From NCBI GenBank assembly GCA_024762235.1, contig JANTHT010000004.1, positions 1 through 41,239 of the forward strand: a stretch of DNA of 41,239 nt. Reading direction: 5' to 3'. Positions 15,047-23,274 of this stretch are shown in pieces; position 1 is the first letter of the stretch, and each line of letters starts with the position of its first letter. Position numbers and translations under genes: made by a program. Below the pieces are notes generated by a model. The model ran no database searches. It saw only the letters and a program-made list of their open reading frames with translations, and was not told the origin of the DNA. Origin of the DNA: Sulfurospirillum sp. (GTDB lineage: Bacteria > Campylobacterota > Campylobacteria > Campylobacterales > QNZT01).

Positions 15047-15439
15047 CTACGCTTTGCCCAGCAGCCACTTCAGCGCTTTTTGTTTATCTTTGAAAAATTT
15101 GATCTTCCCTTTCATCAGGGGTTCCATCATCTTCACCGCAACCTCTTCCCACTTCTTCTTGCCCACGACTGCCATCTTGTCGAAACTTCCGCGATGTTTG
15201 AGGCCAAAGACCATGTCATCCCAGGCAGCATGCAGTTTCCAGCCCCTGAACTCCGTCATGTCGACCAGCATGTCCACTTCCAGCCCTTTCGCCTCTTTGA
15301 GCGCACGTTCGAGGATGGGTACAAATACCTCATAATCCTCATGCGTCAGTTTTCCGATCATCTTCAGCTCTCCGTAGAGCTTTCCGTTTTCTCTCTTCAG
15401 CGCTACGCTGATCCCATGTTCTTCGATTTTTGTCGCCAT
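15047..15439 (-). CDS. STAS/SEC14-like (SpoIIAA-like, PF11964-type) protein
   Basis: Start at ATG 15439 (AGGAT 5 bases upstream) gives 130 residues. The pattern of alternating strands and helices with GELKMIGKLTHEDYEVFVPILE, LEVDMLVDMTEFRGWKLHAAWDDMVFGLKH and KMAVVGKKKWEEVAVKMMEPLMKGKIKFF matches the SpoIIAA-like/STAS-SEC14 family seen in many marine and sulfur bacteria. Members are small soluble proteins of unclear role, possibly binding lipids or regulating membrane proteins. Here it leads an operon of two small membrane proteins and an MgtC/DUF4010 protein, which supports a regulatory link with a membrane transporter. Confidence 0.78.
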   Translation of the reverse strand: MATKIEEHGISVALKRENGKLYGELKMIGKLTHEDYEVFVPILERALKEAKGLEVDMLVDMTEFRGWKLHAAWDDMVFGLKHRGSFDKMAVVGKKKWEEVAVKMMEPLMKGKIKFFKDKQKALKWLLGKA

Positions 15440-15497
15440 AGTCAATCCTTTTTGTGATCACCGCACCAACAAATAATCTAAATTTTTGATGCAGTAA

Positions 15498-15577
15498 TTT
15501 TGTTCATAATCAAGGCAGATTTTTGAAGGACTCGCCTTAGCGAATTCGAAAAAATCTAACGCAGAGTATGGACAAAA
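15498..15577. repeat. 80-bp imperfect inverted repeat in an intergenic region
   Basis: The outer arms TTTTGTTCATA (15498-15508) and TATGGACAAAA (15567-15577) pair with one mismatch, and the inner GATTTTTGAA and TTCGAAAAAATC pair again, giving a long hairpin with a C/G-rich loop. It lies in the 288-bp spacer 15440-15727 between two same-strand genes. The following 60 bp (ACCCTTCGGGGAGCAC and on) are also unlike the neighbouring genes. The appearance is that of a dispersed intergenic repeat rather than a promoter; the lack of a T-run directly after the stem speaks against a simple terminator. Confidence 0.55.
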
Positions 15578-15727
15578 GTACTGCACCCTTCGGGGAGCAC
15601 GGGAAGAAGCAATCTGCACACCAAAAAATATTTGAATTAACCTGTTAGTCCTGCATATTTTTTGACGCACATCTCACTCCTTCCCGTTCTCTCAAAACTT
15701 CAGATTATTTATTGGCGCGGTGATAAT

Positions 15728-17107
15728 TTACATCATGCCCCGCATCAGCAGGTTGAAATATGCCCACGGCATAAAATAGCGTTGCAGCCACCACCACAAT
15801 TTTCTGGGGGTATAGGGATCCAGGAAAAATGTCGGCTGTACCTTTTCTCTGTTGTACTCCGCCAGCATGACTTTGCCGTATGCTGTCACCACCGGTGCGA
15901 CGGTATAGCCGTCGTAAGTGTAGCGGAGCCGGTCTCCTTCGAGTGCCGCGGCGATATTGTCCTGCAGAATGATCCCCTGATGCTGCGCCGCACCGCCGCT
16001 TTTGGCATAGTCGAGCGCGATCACATCCCCCAGGCCGAAGATATTTTCATAGCTTCTGTGCCGCAGCGTTTTGGGATCGACATCCATCCACCCTTTTTGC
16101 GGGCCGTCACCCACCGCAAGTGCAGACTCCCGCACCAGCCGGTGCGCCTGCATCGGCGGGGTGATGTGGATGTAGTCGTACGCTTTTTCGATCGTTTGAT
16201 CGCCGGAAGTGAGTGTCGCCTTTTTGGCCGCCGCATCGACCTTTGTCAGACGATGTCTATAGAGCACTTCGACCGAGGGGTACTTCTTGACGATTTTTCC
16301 GAGGGCATGGTTGAACATTTTCTCATCCAGAAGTACCTCATCAGGGGTGACATAGGTGAAACGTACCTTCTTGTCGCCGCCCTTTTTCTGCAGCATATCC
16401 AGATAGAGCAGCATCAGAGAGAGCCCACTCCCTTTCCCCTTGACCGGAGTATCGGGTTCGCAGAAGAGTATCTCCAGCGGTTTGGAAGCGGTCACTACAT
16501 CCGCTTTCATCTTCTCGAAAAGCGCACCCGAGAGCTCCGCCCCCTCTGCGGTTCCTTTGACGGTATCGTTGAGATAGATGCTGAGAATCCCCTCTTTACC
16601 GATCATTGAACTATCCATCCCTTCTATCGCACCATAGTCATATGCACACCCCAGTGCGACGATCAGCACATCATAGGGGAGTTTACCGCTCTTTTCGGTT
16701 TCGATACGGTTATGCTCCGGATCGAAACCCGTCACCTTCTCCTGCAGCCATGTGACGTTGTCCGGGAAAAAGGAGGCAGTCTCACGTACCATTTCACTCT
16801 GCGACATCAGCCCCGCCGCGCGAAAAAGTGCACCGGGCTGATAGAGATGTGTCGTATTGGGAGAGATGAGCGTGATCTCGGCATTTGGCGCGGCGCGGCG
16901 CGTTCGGGCTGCTGCGATGATCCCGGCTGTACCCCCTCCCGCGATGACAATACGTGCATATTTGTGGCTCGCAGGGTGGGAGAGATGCGCACCCCCTTTC
17001 AACTCCGACTTGTTCGTAGCGGCATGCAGGCTGCTCGCTGCAAGGCCGCTGCCTGCCGCCATCAGCTTCAGTGCTTCTCTTCTGTCGATTTTCCGATCTT
17101 TTCGCAT
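15728..17107 (-). CDS. Tat-exported FAD flavoprotein of the sulfide:quinone reductase / FCSD family
   Basis: From ATG 17107 (AGGAGG 5 bases upstream) the protein has 459 residues. The N-terminus carries a twin-arginine signal (IDRREALKLMAAGSGLAASS). A Rossmann FAD site follows (RIVIAGGGTAGIIAAAR), then TTHLYQPGALF and FGLGDVIALDYAKSGGAAQHQG, typical of SQR and flavocytochrome c sulfide dehydrogenase flavoprotein subunits. These oxidise sulfide and pass electrons to quinone or cytochrome c. Only two cysteines exist, C155 (ALGCAYDYG) and C217 (ILFCEPDTPVK, numbering with the optional GTG start); the usual third Cys near the GD motif is absent, and PVKGKG replaces PIKCAG. The C-terminus (TPRKLWWWLQRYFMPW) looks like an amphipathic membrane anchor. 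It is the last gene of the CBM48 to ATPase cluster, 9 bases after the ATPase. Sulfide oxidation itself is unproven. Confidence 0.85.
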   Translation of the reverse strand: MRKDRKIDRREALKLMAAGSGLAASSLHAATNKSELKGGAHLSHPASHKYARIVIAGGGTAGIIAAARTRRAAPNAEITLISPNTTHLYQPGALFRAAGLMSQSEMVRETASFFPDNVTWLQEKVTGFDPEHNRIETEKSGKLPYDVLIVALGCAYDYGAIEGMDSSMIGKEGILSIYLNDTVKGTAEGAELSGALFEKMKADVVTASKPLEILFCEPDTPVKGKGSGLSLMLLYLDMLQKKGGDKKVRFTYVTPDEVLLDEKMFNHALGKIVKKYPSVEVLYRHRLTKVDAAAKKATLTSGDQTIEKAYDYIHITPPMQAHRLVRESALAVGDGPQKGWMDVDPKTLRHRSYENIFGLGDVIALDYAKSGGAAQHQGIILQDNIAAALEGDRLRYTYDGYTVAPVVTAYGKVMLAEYNREKVQPTFFLDPYTPRKLWWWLQRYFMPWAYFNLLMRGMM

Positions 17108-17116
17108 CACAGCCTC

Positions 17117-19672
17117 CTAGATGATATCTATACCGAGTTTTTTACGGTAGTAACGCAGCACCGCCATCTTGACCGCATCGTTGAAGACAAACCATGTCAG
17201 CGCGTATGCCCACATCCAGAGTGCCCACTCCCAGCCGATCGGCTCCATCAGACCGAAACCGTAGACCGCGATGATCGTTCCGGCGACACGGCTCGAAAAG
17301 GTCGCACCGAAGAGTGTCCATGACGGCCATGGCCGCTTCCAGAACCAGTCGTCGATACGGGTGTTGTAAATCGTGCCATGTCCCGCGATGACCAGCTTGG
17401 CGAAAAAGACACTCTGCACGAAATCGAGCGGCAGGTGCATCAGGGAGATCAGTATCCAGAAGAGCAGAAATGAAGAGAGCACCCCCGCGATACCCAGCCA
17501 TGAGGCGAGGATAAAGACCTCTTTCATGTCCCACCGTACCGGATTTTTCCGAACCTTCGTATTGTCGTAGGCGATCGTCATGATCGGTATGTCGTTGAGC
17601 AGCGCGAGAATGATGATCATCAGCGCGGTGATCGGATAGAAGTCGTAGATCACGATCGCCAGTGTCATGAAGATGATGACGCGAATCGTCTCGGCGATAC
17701 GGAAGATCGCATAACTCTTCATGCGCTCGAAGATCTGCCGTGCCGCTTTGATCGCATCGACGATCACCTTCAGACCCGGCGCCATCAGGACGATATCGGC
17801 CGCCGCACGGGCCGCGTCTGTCGCGCCGCTGACGGCGATACCGCAGTCCGCTTTTTTGAGCGCAGGCGCGTCATTGACACCGTCACCTGTCATACCGACG
17901 ATGTGATCACGCTTCTGCAACTCGTCTACGATGAAATATTTGTCTTCCGGGTAGACCTGCGCAAAGCCGCCTGCCTCTTCGATCATCGCGATGATTTCGG
18001 ACTCATGCTTTTTGACGGTACCTTTTGGCACCGGTATATTGTAGAGCTCCTTCTCCACCTCCTGGACGATCTTTTTGGTCAACTGATCGATCTGCTCTTT
18101 AGGGGTATCGGGTTTGAGCACTTTCGTGAACGCTTTGGAGAGGATCTTCGCAAGTGCCAGATACTCGGCGACACTCTCCCCCTTCAGTTCACGGATATCG
18201 AGGATCTTACCCTTTATCCCCAGCAATCCGGCGATATATCTGGCGACAGCGATATTGTCGCCCGTGACCATCTTGACATCGATCCCTCTGTTGCGCGCCT
18301 CTTCGATCGTCTCTTTCGAATCTTCCCGCAGCGGATCGTAGAGCGGTATGAGCCCGACGAAGTGGTACTTCTCCTCTTCGCAGTTGCGGTATCCGACACC
18401 CAGCGTACGAAAACCGTTGTTTGCAAACTCTTCGACCTTTTGGTAGGCCGCATCTTTGTCGAACTCACTCTCGTCACTCAGCTCGATGATCACCTGCGGC
18501 GCACCTTTGGTCACCACCAGTTCACAGTTGCCGTTTTCGATCACCGCTTCGGTTCGTTTATGTACCGGATCGAAAGGGATGAACTTTTTGAGCTTATATT
18601 CGACTTCGATATGGCGCTCCTGCGCATAGTCGAAGATCGGCTTCTCTATGGGGTCGTGGTTATGCTTCTGGCTCGCCATCAGGGCATATTTGATCAACTC
18701 CTCTTCGGTATGGCTGGCCGTCGTGTAGGGATCAGAGATGACCATCTCGTTTTTGGTCAGTGTTCCGGTCTTGTCCGAACAGAGGATGTCCATTCCCGCC
18801 ATCTCTTCGATCGACGCGAGCCGGCTGACGATGGCGTCTTTGGCAGCCAGTGCCTTCGCACCGATCGCCATCGTGACGGTAAGAACCGCCGGCATCGCCA
18901 CCGGAATCGCCGAGATCGTCAGTACCAGCGCGAAGACCAGCATCTCCAGTGTCGGCTGGTGGGTTTTGATACCATGGTAGAGGATAATCGCGATCATAAA
19001 AAGGGTCAATACAATCAAAAAGTTTCCGACTCTGATGACCATCTTCTGGAAGTGGCTGCGCTCTTCACGCTGTGCTTTGGCCACCAGCGCGACCGTCTTG
19101 CCGAAGTAGGTGTTTTTGGCAGTGGCGGTCACTTCACCGATCATCTCGCCCTGTTTGATGATCGCGTTGGCATAGAGTTCGTCTCCCGGCTTTTTATGTA
19201 CCGGCAGCGACTCGCCCGTCAGTGCGGACTGGTCCACCTGCAGAAAATCGCCGCCGCCCAGCAGTTTCATGTCTGCCGGGACGATATCACCGATCTTCAC
19301 TTTGACGATGTCACCGGGGACGATCTCCTTAGCGTCGATTTCGATCCAGTGTCCGTCGCGCAGGACAATCGCCTTGCGCGCCAGCTTCTTCTTCAAAACG
19401 GCGATGGCGTTGAGCGCTTTGGACTCCTGATAGAAGTCGACGAACGCGTTGACAAAGAGCAGGATCATGATGATCGTGAAATCTTCCCAGCGCTTCGCGA
19501 TCGCGGAGAGGATCGCGGCAGTCTCGATCATCCAGGGAATCGGCCCCCAGAAACGGCGGAAAAGACGCTGCCACCAGCTCTCACCCTTCTCTTCGATCGT
19601 ATTGGGACCGTACTTCTTCAGACGCGCCTGCGCCTCTTTGGAAGTGAGGCCTTTGATCTGACTCATATCCAT
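17117..19672 (-). CDS. P-type H+-ATPase (P3A, plasma-membrane type)
   Basis: This 851-residue protein pumps ions with ATP. It has LTSKEAQARLKKYGPN at the start (cation-transporter N-domain), the TGES actuator motif at 152-155, AIPVAMPAVLTVTMAIG (the P3A-type motif in M4), the phosphorylated D300 in CSDKTGTLT, the KGAPQVI nucleotide motif, and MTGDGVNDAPALKKADCGIAV. The PVAMPAV motif and short length without extra metal-binding domains favour proton export over Ca2+ or heavy-metal transport. Such pumps occur in archaea and acid- or alkali-exposed bacteria. It starts 3 bases after the LOG gene stop, and AAGGAG overlaps that stop. It probably supports pH homeostasis or proton motive force; the direction and ion are inferred from family. 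Confidence 0.88.
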   Translation of the reverse strand: MDMSQIKGLTSKEAQARLKKYGPNTIEEKGESWWQRLFRRFWGPIPWMIETAAILSAIAKRWEDFTIIMILLFVNAFVDFYQESKALNAIAVLKKKLARKAIVLRDGHWIEIDAKEIVPGDIVKVKIGDIVPADMKLLGGGDFLQVDQSALTGESLPVHKKPGDELYANAIIKQGEMIGEVTATAKNTYFGKTVALVAKAQREERSHFQKMVIRVGNFLIVLTLFMIAIILYHGIKTHQPTLEMLVFALVLTISAIPVAMPAVLTVTMAIGAKALAAKDAIVSRLASIEEMAGMDILCSDKTGTLTKNEMVISDPYTTASHTEEELIKYALMASQKHNHDPIEKPIFDYAQERHIEVEYKLKKFIPFDPVHKRTEAVIENGNCELVVTKGAPQVIIELSDESEFDKDAAYQKVEEFANNGFRTLGVGYRNCEEEKYHFVGLIPLYDPLREDSKETIEEARNRGIDVKMVTGDNIAVARYIAGLLGIKGKILDIRELKGESVAEYLALAKILSKAFTKVLKPDTPKEQIDQLTKKIVQEVEKELYNIPVPKGTVKKHESEIIAMIEEAGGFAQVYPEDKYFIVDELQKRDHIVGMTGDGVNDAPALKKADCGIAVSGATDAARAAADIVLMAPGLKVIVDAIKAARQIFERMKSYAIFRIAETIRVIIFMTLAIVIYDFYPITALMIIILALLNDIPIMTIAYDNTKVRKNPVRWDMKEVFILASWLGIAGVLSSFLLFWILISLMHLPLDFVQSVFFAKLVIAGHGTIYNTRIDDWFWKRPWPSWTLFGATFSSRVAGTIIAVYGFGLMEPIGWEWALWMWAYALTWFVFNDAVKMAVLRYYRKKLGIDII

Positions 19673-19675
19673 TGC

Positions 19676-20626
19676 TTACTCCTTTGGAAACAGCGGTGTT
19701 TTGTTCGCTTCATGCCACGCCTGCATACCTTCCCAGGCTTCCTGCGCACTCTCTGCGAACCAGAAAAGATCGCGATCTTCCGGATCGATCGTCCCTTCGA
19801 TCTCCAGCATCTCGAAATCGATCAGCTTCTCCCAGTACTCGCGTCCCAGAAAGATCACCGGTACCGGATTGATCTTCCGCGTCTGGATCAGCGTCAGCGT
19901 CTCGAAGAGCTCATCGAGGGTGCCGTATCCGCCCGGGCAGACCACCAGTCCGGCGGCACGTTTGAGAAAGTGCATCTTGCGGATGGCGAAGTAGTAGAAC
20001 TGAAAACAGAGATCGGGCGTGATGTAGGGGTTGGGGAACTGTTCGTGCGGCAGGGTGATGTTGAGCCCGATCGTTTTGGCCCCCACATCGAAGGCTCCGC
20101 GGTTCGCCGCCTCCATGATCCCCGGACCGCCGCCCGTCATGACAGCGACACGGTTGTCCTCGCAGCCGCCGCCCGCCTCTCCGACCAGCCTGCCGAACGC
20201 TCTGGCCATGTCGTAGTATTTCGATTTTTCCAGTATGCGTTCCGCCTTGCGTACCGCTTTGAGCAACTTGTCGGAGTCGGGCTCTTTCGCGAGCGCTCTC
20301 TGCGCCTCTTCGAGCTTTTTGAGCGCACTCTTTTGCTCGACGATACGCGTGCTGCCAAAGACGACGATCGTCCGTTCGATACCATAATTTCGCAGGACCA
20401 GTTCGGGCTTCAGATAGTCCAGCTGCAGACGCACCGGAAGCGTCTCGTCGCTGAAGAGAAAGTCATGATCCTCCGCCGCCAGCTTGTAGCTGGGGCTCTT
20501 CATGATCGCATTGATGCGTTTGAGGGCTTCAGGGTCTTCGGTACGCGGCTTGGGATGCTGCCAGGGCAATTCACTTTTACGTCTTCTCCTGTTGGGAGGT
20601 TTGATGAAACTCTTTTTGATATGCAT
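19676..20626 (-). CDS. LOG-family (TIGR00730-like) Rossmann protein
   Basis: The start at ATG 20626 (GGAAGGG 6 to 7 bases upstream; an earlier frame start is unsupported) gives 316 residues. The conserved LOG motifs are present: VMTGGGPGIMEAANRGA and PGGYGTLDELFE. LOG enzymes are phosphoribohydrolases that release cytokinin bases or related nucleobases from their 5'-monophosphates; in bacteria some act on AMP or other nucleotides (PpnN type). The protein is longer than typical 190-residue LOGs, with an N-terminal extension of about 100 basic residues (PPNRRRRKSELPWQHPKPR) and an inserted helical hairpin. It lies between the sugar-nucleotide fusion gene and the H+-ATPase. Confidence 0.85.
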   Translation of the reverse strand: MHIKKSFIKPPNRRRRKSELPWQHPKPRTEDPEALKRINAIMKSPSYKLAAEDHDFLFSDETLPVRLQLDYLKPELVLRNYGIERTIVVFGSTRIVEQKSALKKLEEAQRALAKEPDSDKLLKAVRKAERILEKSKYYDMARAFGRLVGEAGGGCEDNRVAVMTGGGPGIMEAANRGAFDVGAKTIGLNITLPHEQFPNPYITPDLCFQFYYFAIRKMHFLKRAAGLVVCPGGYGTLDELFETLTLIQTRKINPVPVIFLGREYWEKLIDFEMLEIEGTIDPEDRDLFWFAESAQEAWEGMQAWHEANKTPLFPKE

Positions 20627-20669
20627 GGCGATCCCTTCCTCATCTGACTTATTCAGAATCAATTATAGT

Positions 20670-20688
20670 GAAAACGCGAGACGTTTTC
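20670..20688 (-). other. Hairpin between the nucleotidyltransferase fusion and the LOG gene
   Basis: GAAAACG and CGTTTTC form a 7-bp stem with a 5-base loop. On the minus strand it precedes ACTATAAT, a possible -10 for the LOG gene at 20668-20663. It lacks a T-run, so it may be a partial terminator or a processing or stability hairpin rather than a full stop. Confidence 0.4.
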
Positions 20689-20704
20689 TGTCATCTGAGT
20701 GACA

Positions 20705-23224
20705 CTACGCCTCCTGCGTCCAGCTTTCGATCAGTTTATGATAACGCTCTTTGAGCACGACACCGCGACGTTCATCGACTGCCTGTACATAGAGGTGGAC
20801 CAGATCTTCATGGTCGTCCGGAATCATCAGCACCCATTCGTGCCGTTCGAAGATGATCTTGATGCCGTCGACGAAGGAGAGTTCGTGCCCCTCCCCCTCT
20901 TTCATGAAGAGGCGCATCACCTTCCCTTTGCGCGCTGCGGGACAGGGCAGTACCGTGTGACAATAGTAGAAATCGTCTATCTCTTGCAGCAGATGCGAAA
21001 GGGAGAGCTGGTGCATCACCATAAAATCGAAAATCTTCAGACTCGCGTAGATGGCATCGCTGTGGTATCCGAACTCGGTAAAGGCGTAGTGCGCGTCGAC
21101 ATCGGCCACGAGATCGAACTGTCCAAGATAAGCCGTTTTTTTGCCCATCAGACGTCCGCGCGTGATGGTGATGTCGGTGAACTTGTCATCCATGATATCC
21201 GGTGCCCAAGCCGGCAGGTAGATAGCATAGGTCTTGCTGTCATGCAGATGGAGCATGTAGAGCAGCGCCATCAGCACGCGCTCACGGGAAACGATCTGCC
21301 CCTCGTCGTCTACGATATCGAGCCTCTGGCCGTTGGGATAGAGCATGATCCCCGCAGAGAGTCCGAGTGCTCGTACGATGCGCGAAAGTTCCGCTTTGGC
21401 GGCATACTGATTTTTGGCGGTGATCGTTTCAAGTTTTCTTACACTGACATAATCGTTGATCATGATGTTTTCGATACCCAGCGTATCAAGCAGGGCAGGA
21501 TAGATGTCGCTTACCATCCCGTGCAGCATGTTCGCGACGATCTTGAAACGGGCATTGACGAAACGCTCTTTTGAGATAAGCTCGCGTACATCCTGCTTAT
21601 AATCCAGCTTCATGTTGAAAGCAGGGAGTATCTTTCCGATACGGTGCGGATTGACATGGCGAAACTGTTCCCTGAAAAAGATCCGTTCGATGCTTTTGGA
21701 GAGGTTGGTGTCGATCAGCATCCCCTCATGGGTGAAAAAGACAATCTCCGTCTTTCCGATGTGGCTGACGGAGTGGCGTACATGCACACCTGCCGCGATA
21801 TCCTCCTTTTTGAAGAGTTCGTGGCGCATGACGTTGCTAGGTATCGCCTGGATATCGACACAGTTGACACCGGTAGAAAGCAGCCCTCCCAGCAGAAAAC
21901 GCTTGATCATGCGCGACGAGGGGTGGTAGTCTCTCGAGACAAAGACTGTCGACCCCTCCTGCAGGATACTCCCGAAGGCTTCGGCGATCTTTACCGCCAT
22001 CTCTCCCGTCAGTTCGACGTTGGCGGTACCGACCACTTTTCCTTTGTGAAAGAGGGTGTTTTTGTAGGATTCACCCCAGACGATATTGCTGCTCACCACC
22101 GCTCTCTTTTCGACATGTTTGTGCGGCCAGATCGTCACATCTTTGATCACTTTGACCTTCTCTTCGATCTCGCAAAACTCGGCGATGACCGCACCGTAGG
22201 CGATCGTACACTCACTGCCGATGGTCGTGTCGTTGCAGACGATGGAATCGTTCAGATAACTCTTCTCCCCCACCTTCACGCGGTCCCAGAGTACCGACGC
22301 TTTCAGGTGTGTCTCTTCACCGACGACACACCCCTCCCCGATCACGCAATCCTCCAGCGTCACACCCTCTGCGATGATCGTATCTTTTCCGATGATCACC
22401 ATCCCCTTGCATGTGACCGAGGGAGGGAGTTTGACAGAGTCGTCCAGGCAGAGGACCAGGCCATCTTTTCTCGCACAGGTACCGGGCAGGTCGTAGAGCA
22501 CTTTGCCCGAAAAGATATCTTTGTGAACGTCGCGGTAACTCTGCGGATTGCCCACGTCGCGCCAGTACCCCTCGATCGTACAACCCCAGAGGTCTATTCC
22601 CTCTTGCATCAGCTTCGGAAAGAGATCTTTGGAAAAGTCATAAGCACCCTTGGTCGGGATATACTCCACAATCTCCGGCTCGATGATGTAGATACCGGTG
22701 TTGATCGTGTCGCTGAAGACCTCTCCCCAGCCCGGCTTCTCCAGAAACCGCTCGATCCTGCCGGTCTCATCTGTGATGACGACACCAAACTGCAGCGGGT
22801 CTTCGACCGGTGTCAGGGCGATCGTCAGTTTCGACGCTTTGCGTCGGTGAAAGTCGATAATCTCTGCAAAGTCGAAGTCGGTCACGAGGTCGCCGCTGAC
22901 GATCATGAAAGTGGTGTCGAGATGCTCTCTGGCGAACCCGACCGCACCGGCTGTACCGTAATCCTCGTCGGGCAGCGCATAGGCGATCTGCACACCCCAG
23001 TCGCTTCCGTCGCCGAAATGCTCCTGGATCACTTCGGGTTTGAAAAAGAGTAAAATGACGATCTCTTCGATACCGCTGCGTTTGAGTTTGTTGACGATAT
23101 GCTCCATCATCGGGATGTTGACGACGGGAAGCATCGGTTTGGGAATGGAGTTGGTCAATGGCTGAATACGCGTACCAAACCCGCCCGCCATCAGAACGGC
23201 TTTGATCTTCTGTAGTGGTTGCAT
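20705..23224 (-). CDS. Nucleotidyltransferase fused to a degenerate phosphomannomutase-like domain
   Basis: The 839-residue protein has three parts. Residues 1-235 are a sugar-1-phosphate nucleotidyltransferase (AVLMAGGFGTRIQPLT, PKPMLPV, GTAGAV, SGDLVTDFD, NTGIYI). Residues 255-385 are a left-handed beta-helix of hexapeptide repeats. Residues 390-839 resemble a phosphohexomutase, but each active-site loop is changed: the phosphoserine loop reads RHSVSH (483-488) in place of TASHNP; the metal loop reads LYPNGQRL (628-635) in place of DxDGDR; the sugar loop reads TEFGYHSD (716-723); and the phosphate loop reads LMIPDDH (799-805). Similar long proteins occur in cyanobacteria and are annotated as mannose-1-phosphate guanylyltransferases. 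The nucleotide and sugar are not settled. The mutase-like part may be regulatory. It follows the CBM48 gene by 50 bases. Confidence 0.82.
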   Translation of the reverse strand: MQPLQKIKAVLMAGGFGTRIQPLTNSIPKPMLPVVNIPMMEHIVNKLKRSGIEEIVILLFFKPEVIQEHFGDGSDWGVQIAYALPDEDYGTAGAVGFAREHLDTTFMIVSGDLVTDFDFAEIIDFHRRKASKLTIALTPVEDPLQFGVVITDETGRIERFLEKPGWGEVFSDTINTGIYIIEPEIVEYIPTKGAYDFSKDLFPKLMQEGIDLWGCTIEGYWRDVGNPQSYRDVHKDIFSGKVLYDLPGTCARKDGLVLCLDDSVKLPPSVTCKGMVIIGKDTIIAEGVTLEDCVIGEGCVVGEETHLKASVLWDRVKVGEKSYLNDSIVCNDTTIGSECTIAYGAVIAEFCEIEEKVKVIKDVTIWPHKHVEKRAVVSSNIVWGESYKNTLFHKGKVVGTANVELTGEMAVKIAEAFGSILQEGSTVFVSRDYHPSSRMIKRFLLGGLLSTGVNCVDIQAIPSNVMRHELFKKEDIAAGVHVRHSVSHIGKTEIVFFTHEGMLIDTNLSKSIERIFFREQFRHVNPHRIGKILPAFNMKLDYKQDVRELISKERFVNARFKIVANMLHGMVSDIYPALLDTLGIENIMINDYVSVRKLETITAKNQYAAKAELSRIVRALGLSAGIMLYPNGQRLDIVDDEGQIVSRERVLMALLYMLHLHDSKTYAIYLPAWAPDIMDDKFTDITITRGRLMGKKTAYLGQFDLVADVDAHYAFTEFGYHSDAIYASLKIFDFMVMHQLSLSHLLQEIDDFYYCHTVLPCPAARKGKVMRLFMKEGEGHELSFVDGIKIIFERHEWVLMIPDDHEDLVHLYVQAVDERRGVVLKERYHKLIESWTQEA

Positions 23225-23274
23225 GGCGTTCCTTTACACAAATAGTGCCGGCAGTTTTGCGCGGCAGCAAGGAA

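Noticed and set aside
15458-15670. 70-codon minus-strand frame in the intergenic region
   Set aside because: It runs through the inverted repeat, its translation shows no family pattern, and no ribosome site was found. Treated as part of a repeat element.
17903-20647. 914-codon open frame on the plus strand
   Set aside because: It lies antisense to the P-type ATPase and LOG genes, which have full family motifs. Its translation is rich in Arg/His/Asp/Phe as expected for the mirror of a codon-biased gene, with no recognisable domain.
21644-23053. 469-codon plus-strand frame over the nucleotidyltransferase fusion
   Set aside because: Antisense shadow; the minus-strand product has clear nucleotidyltransferase motifs.
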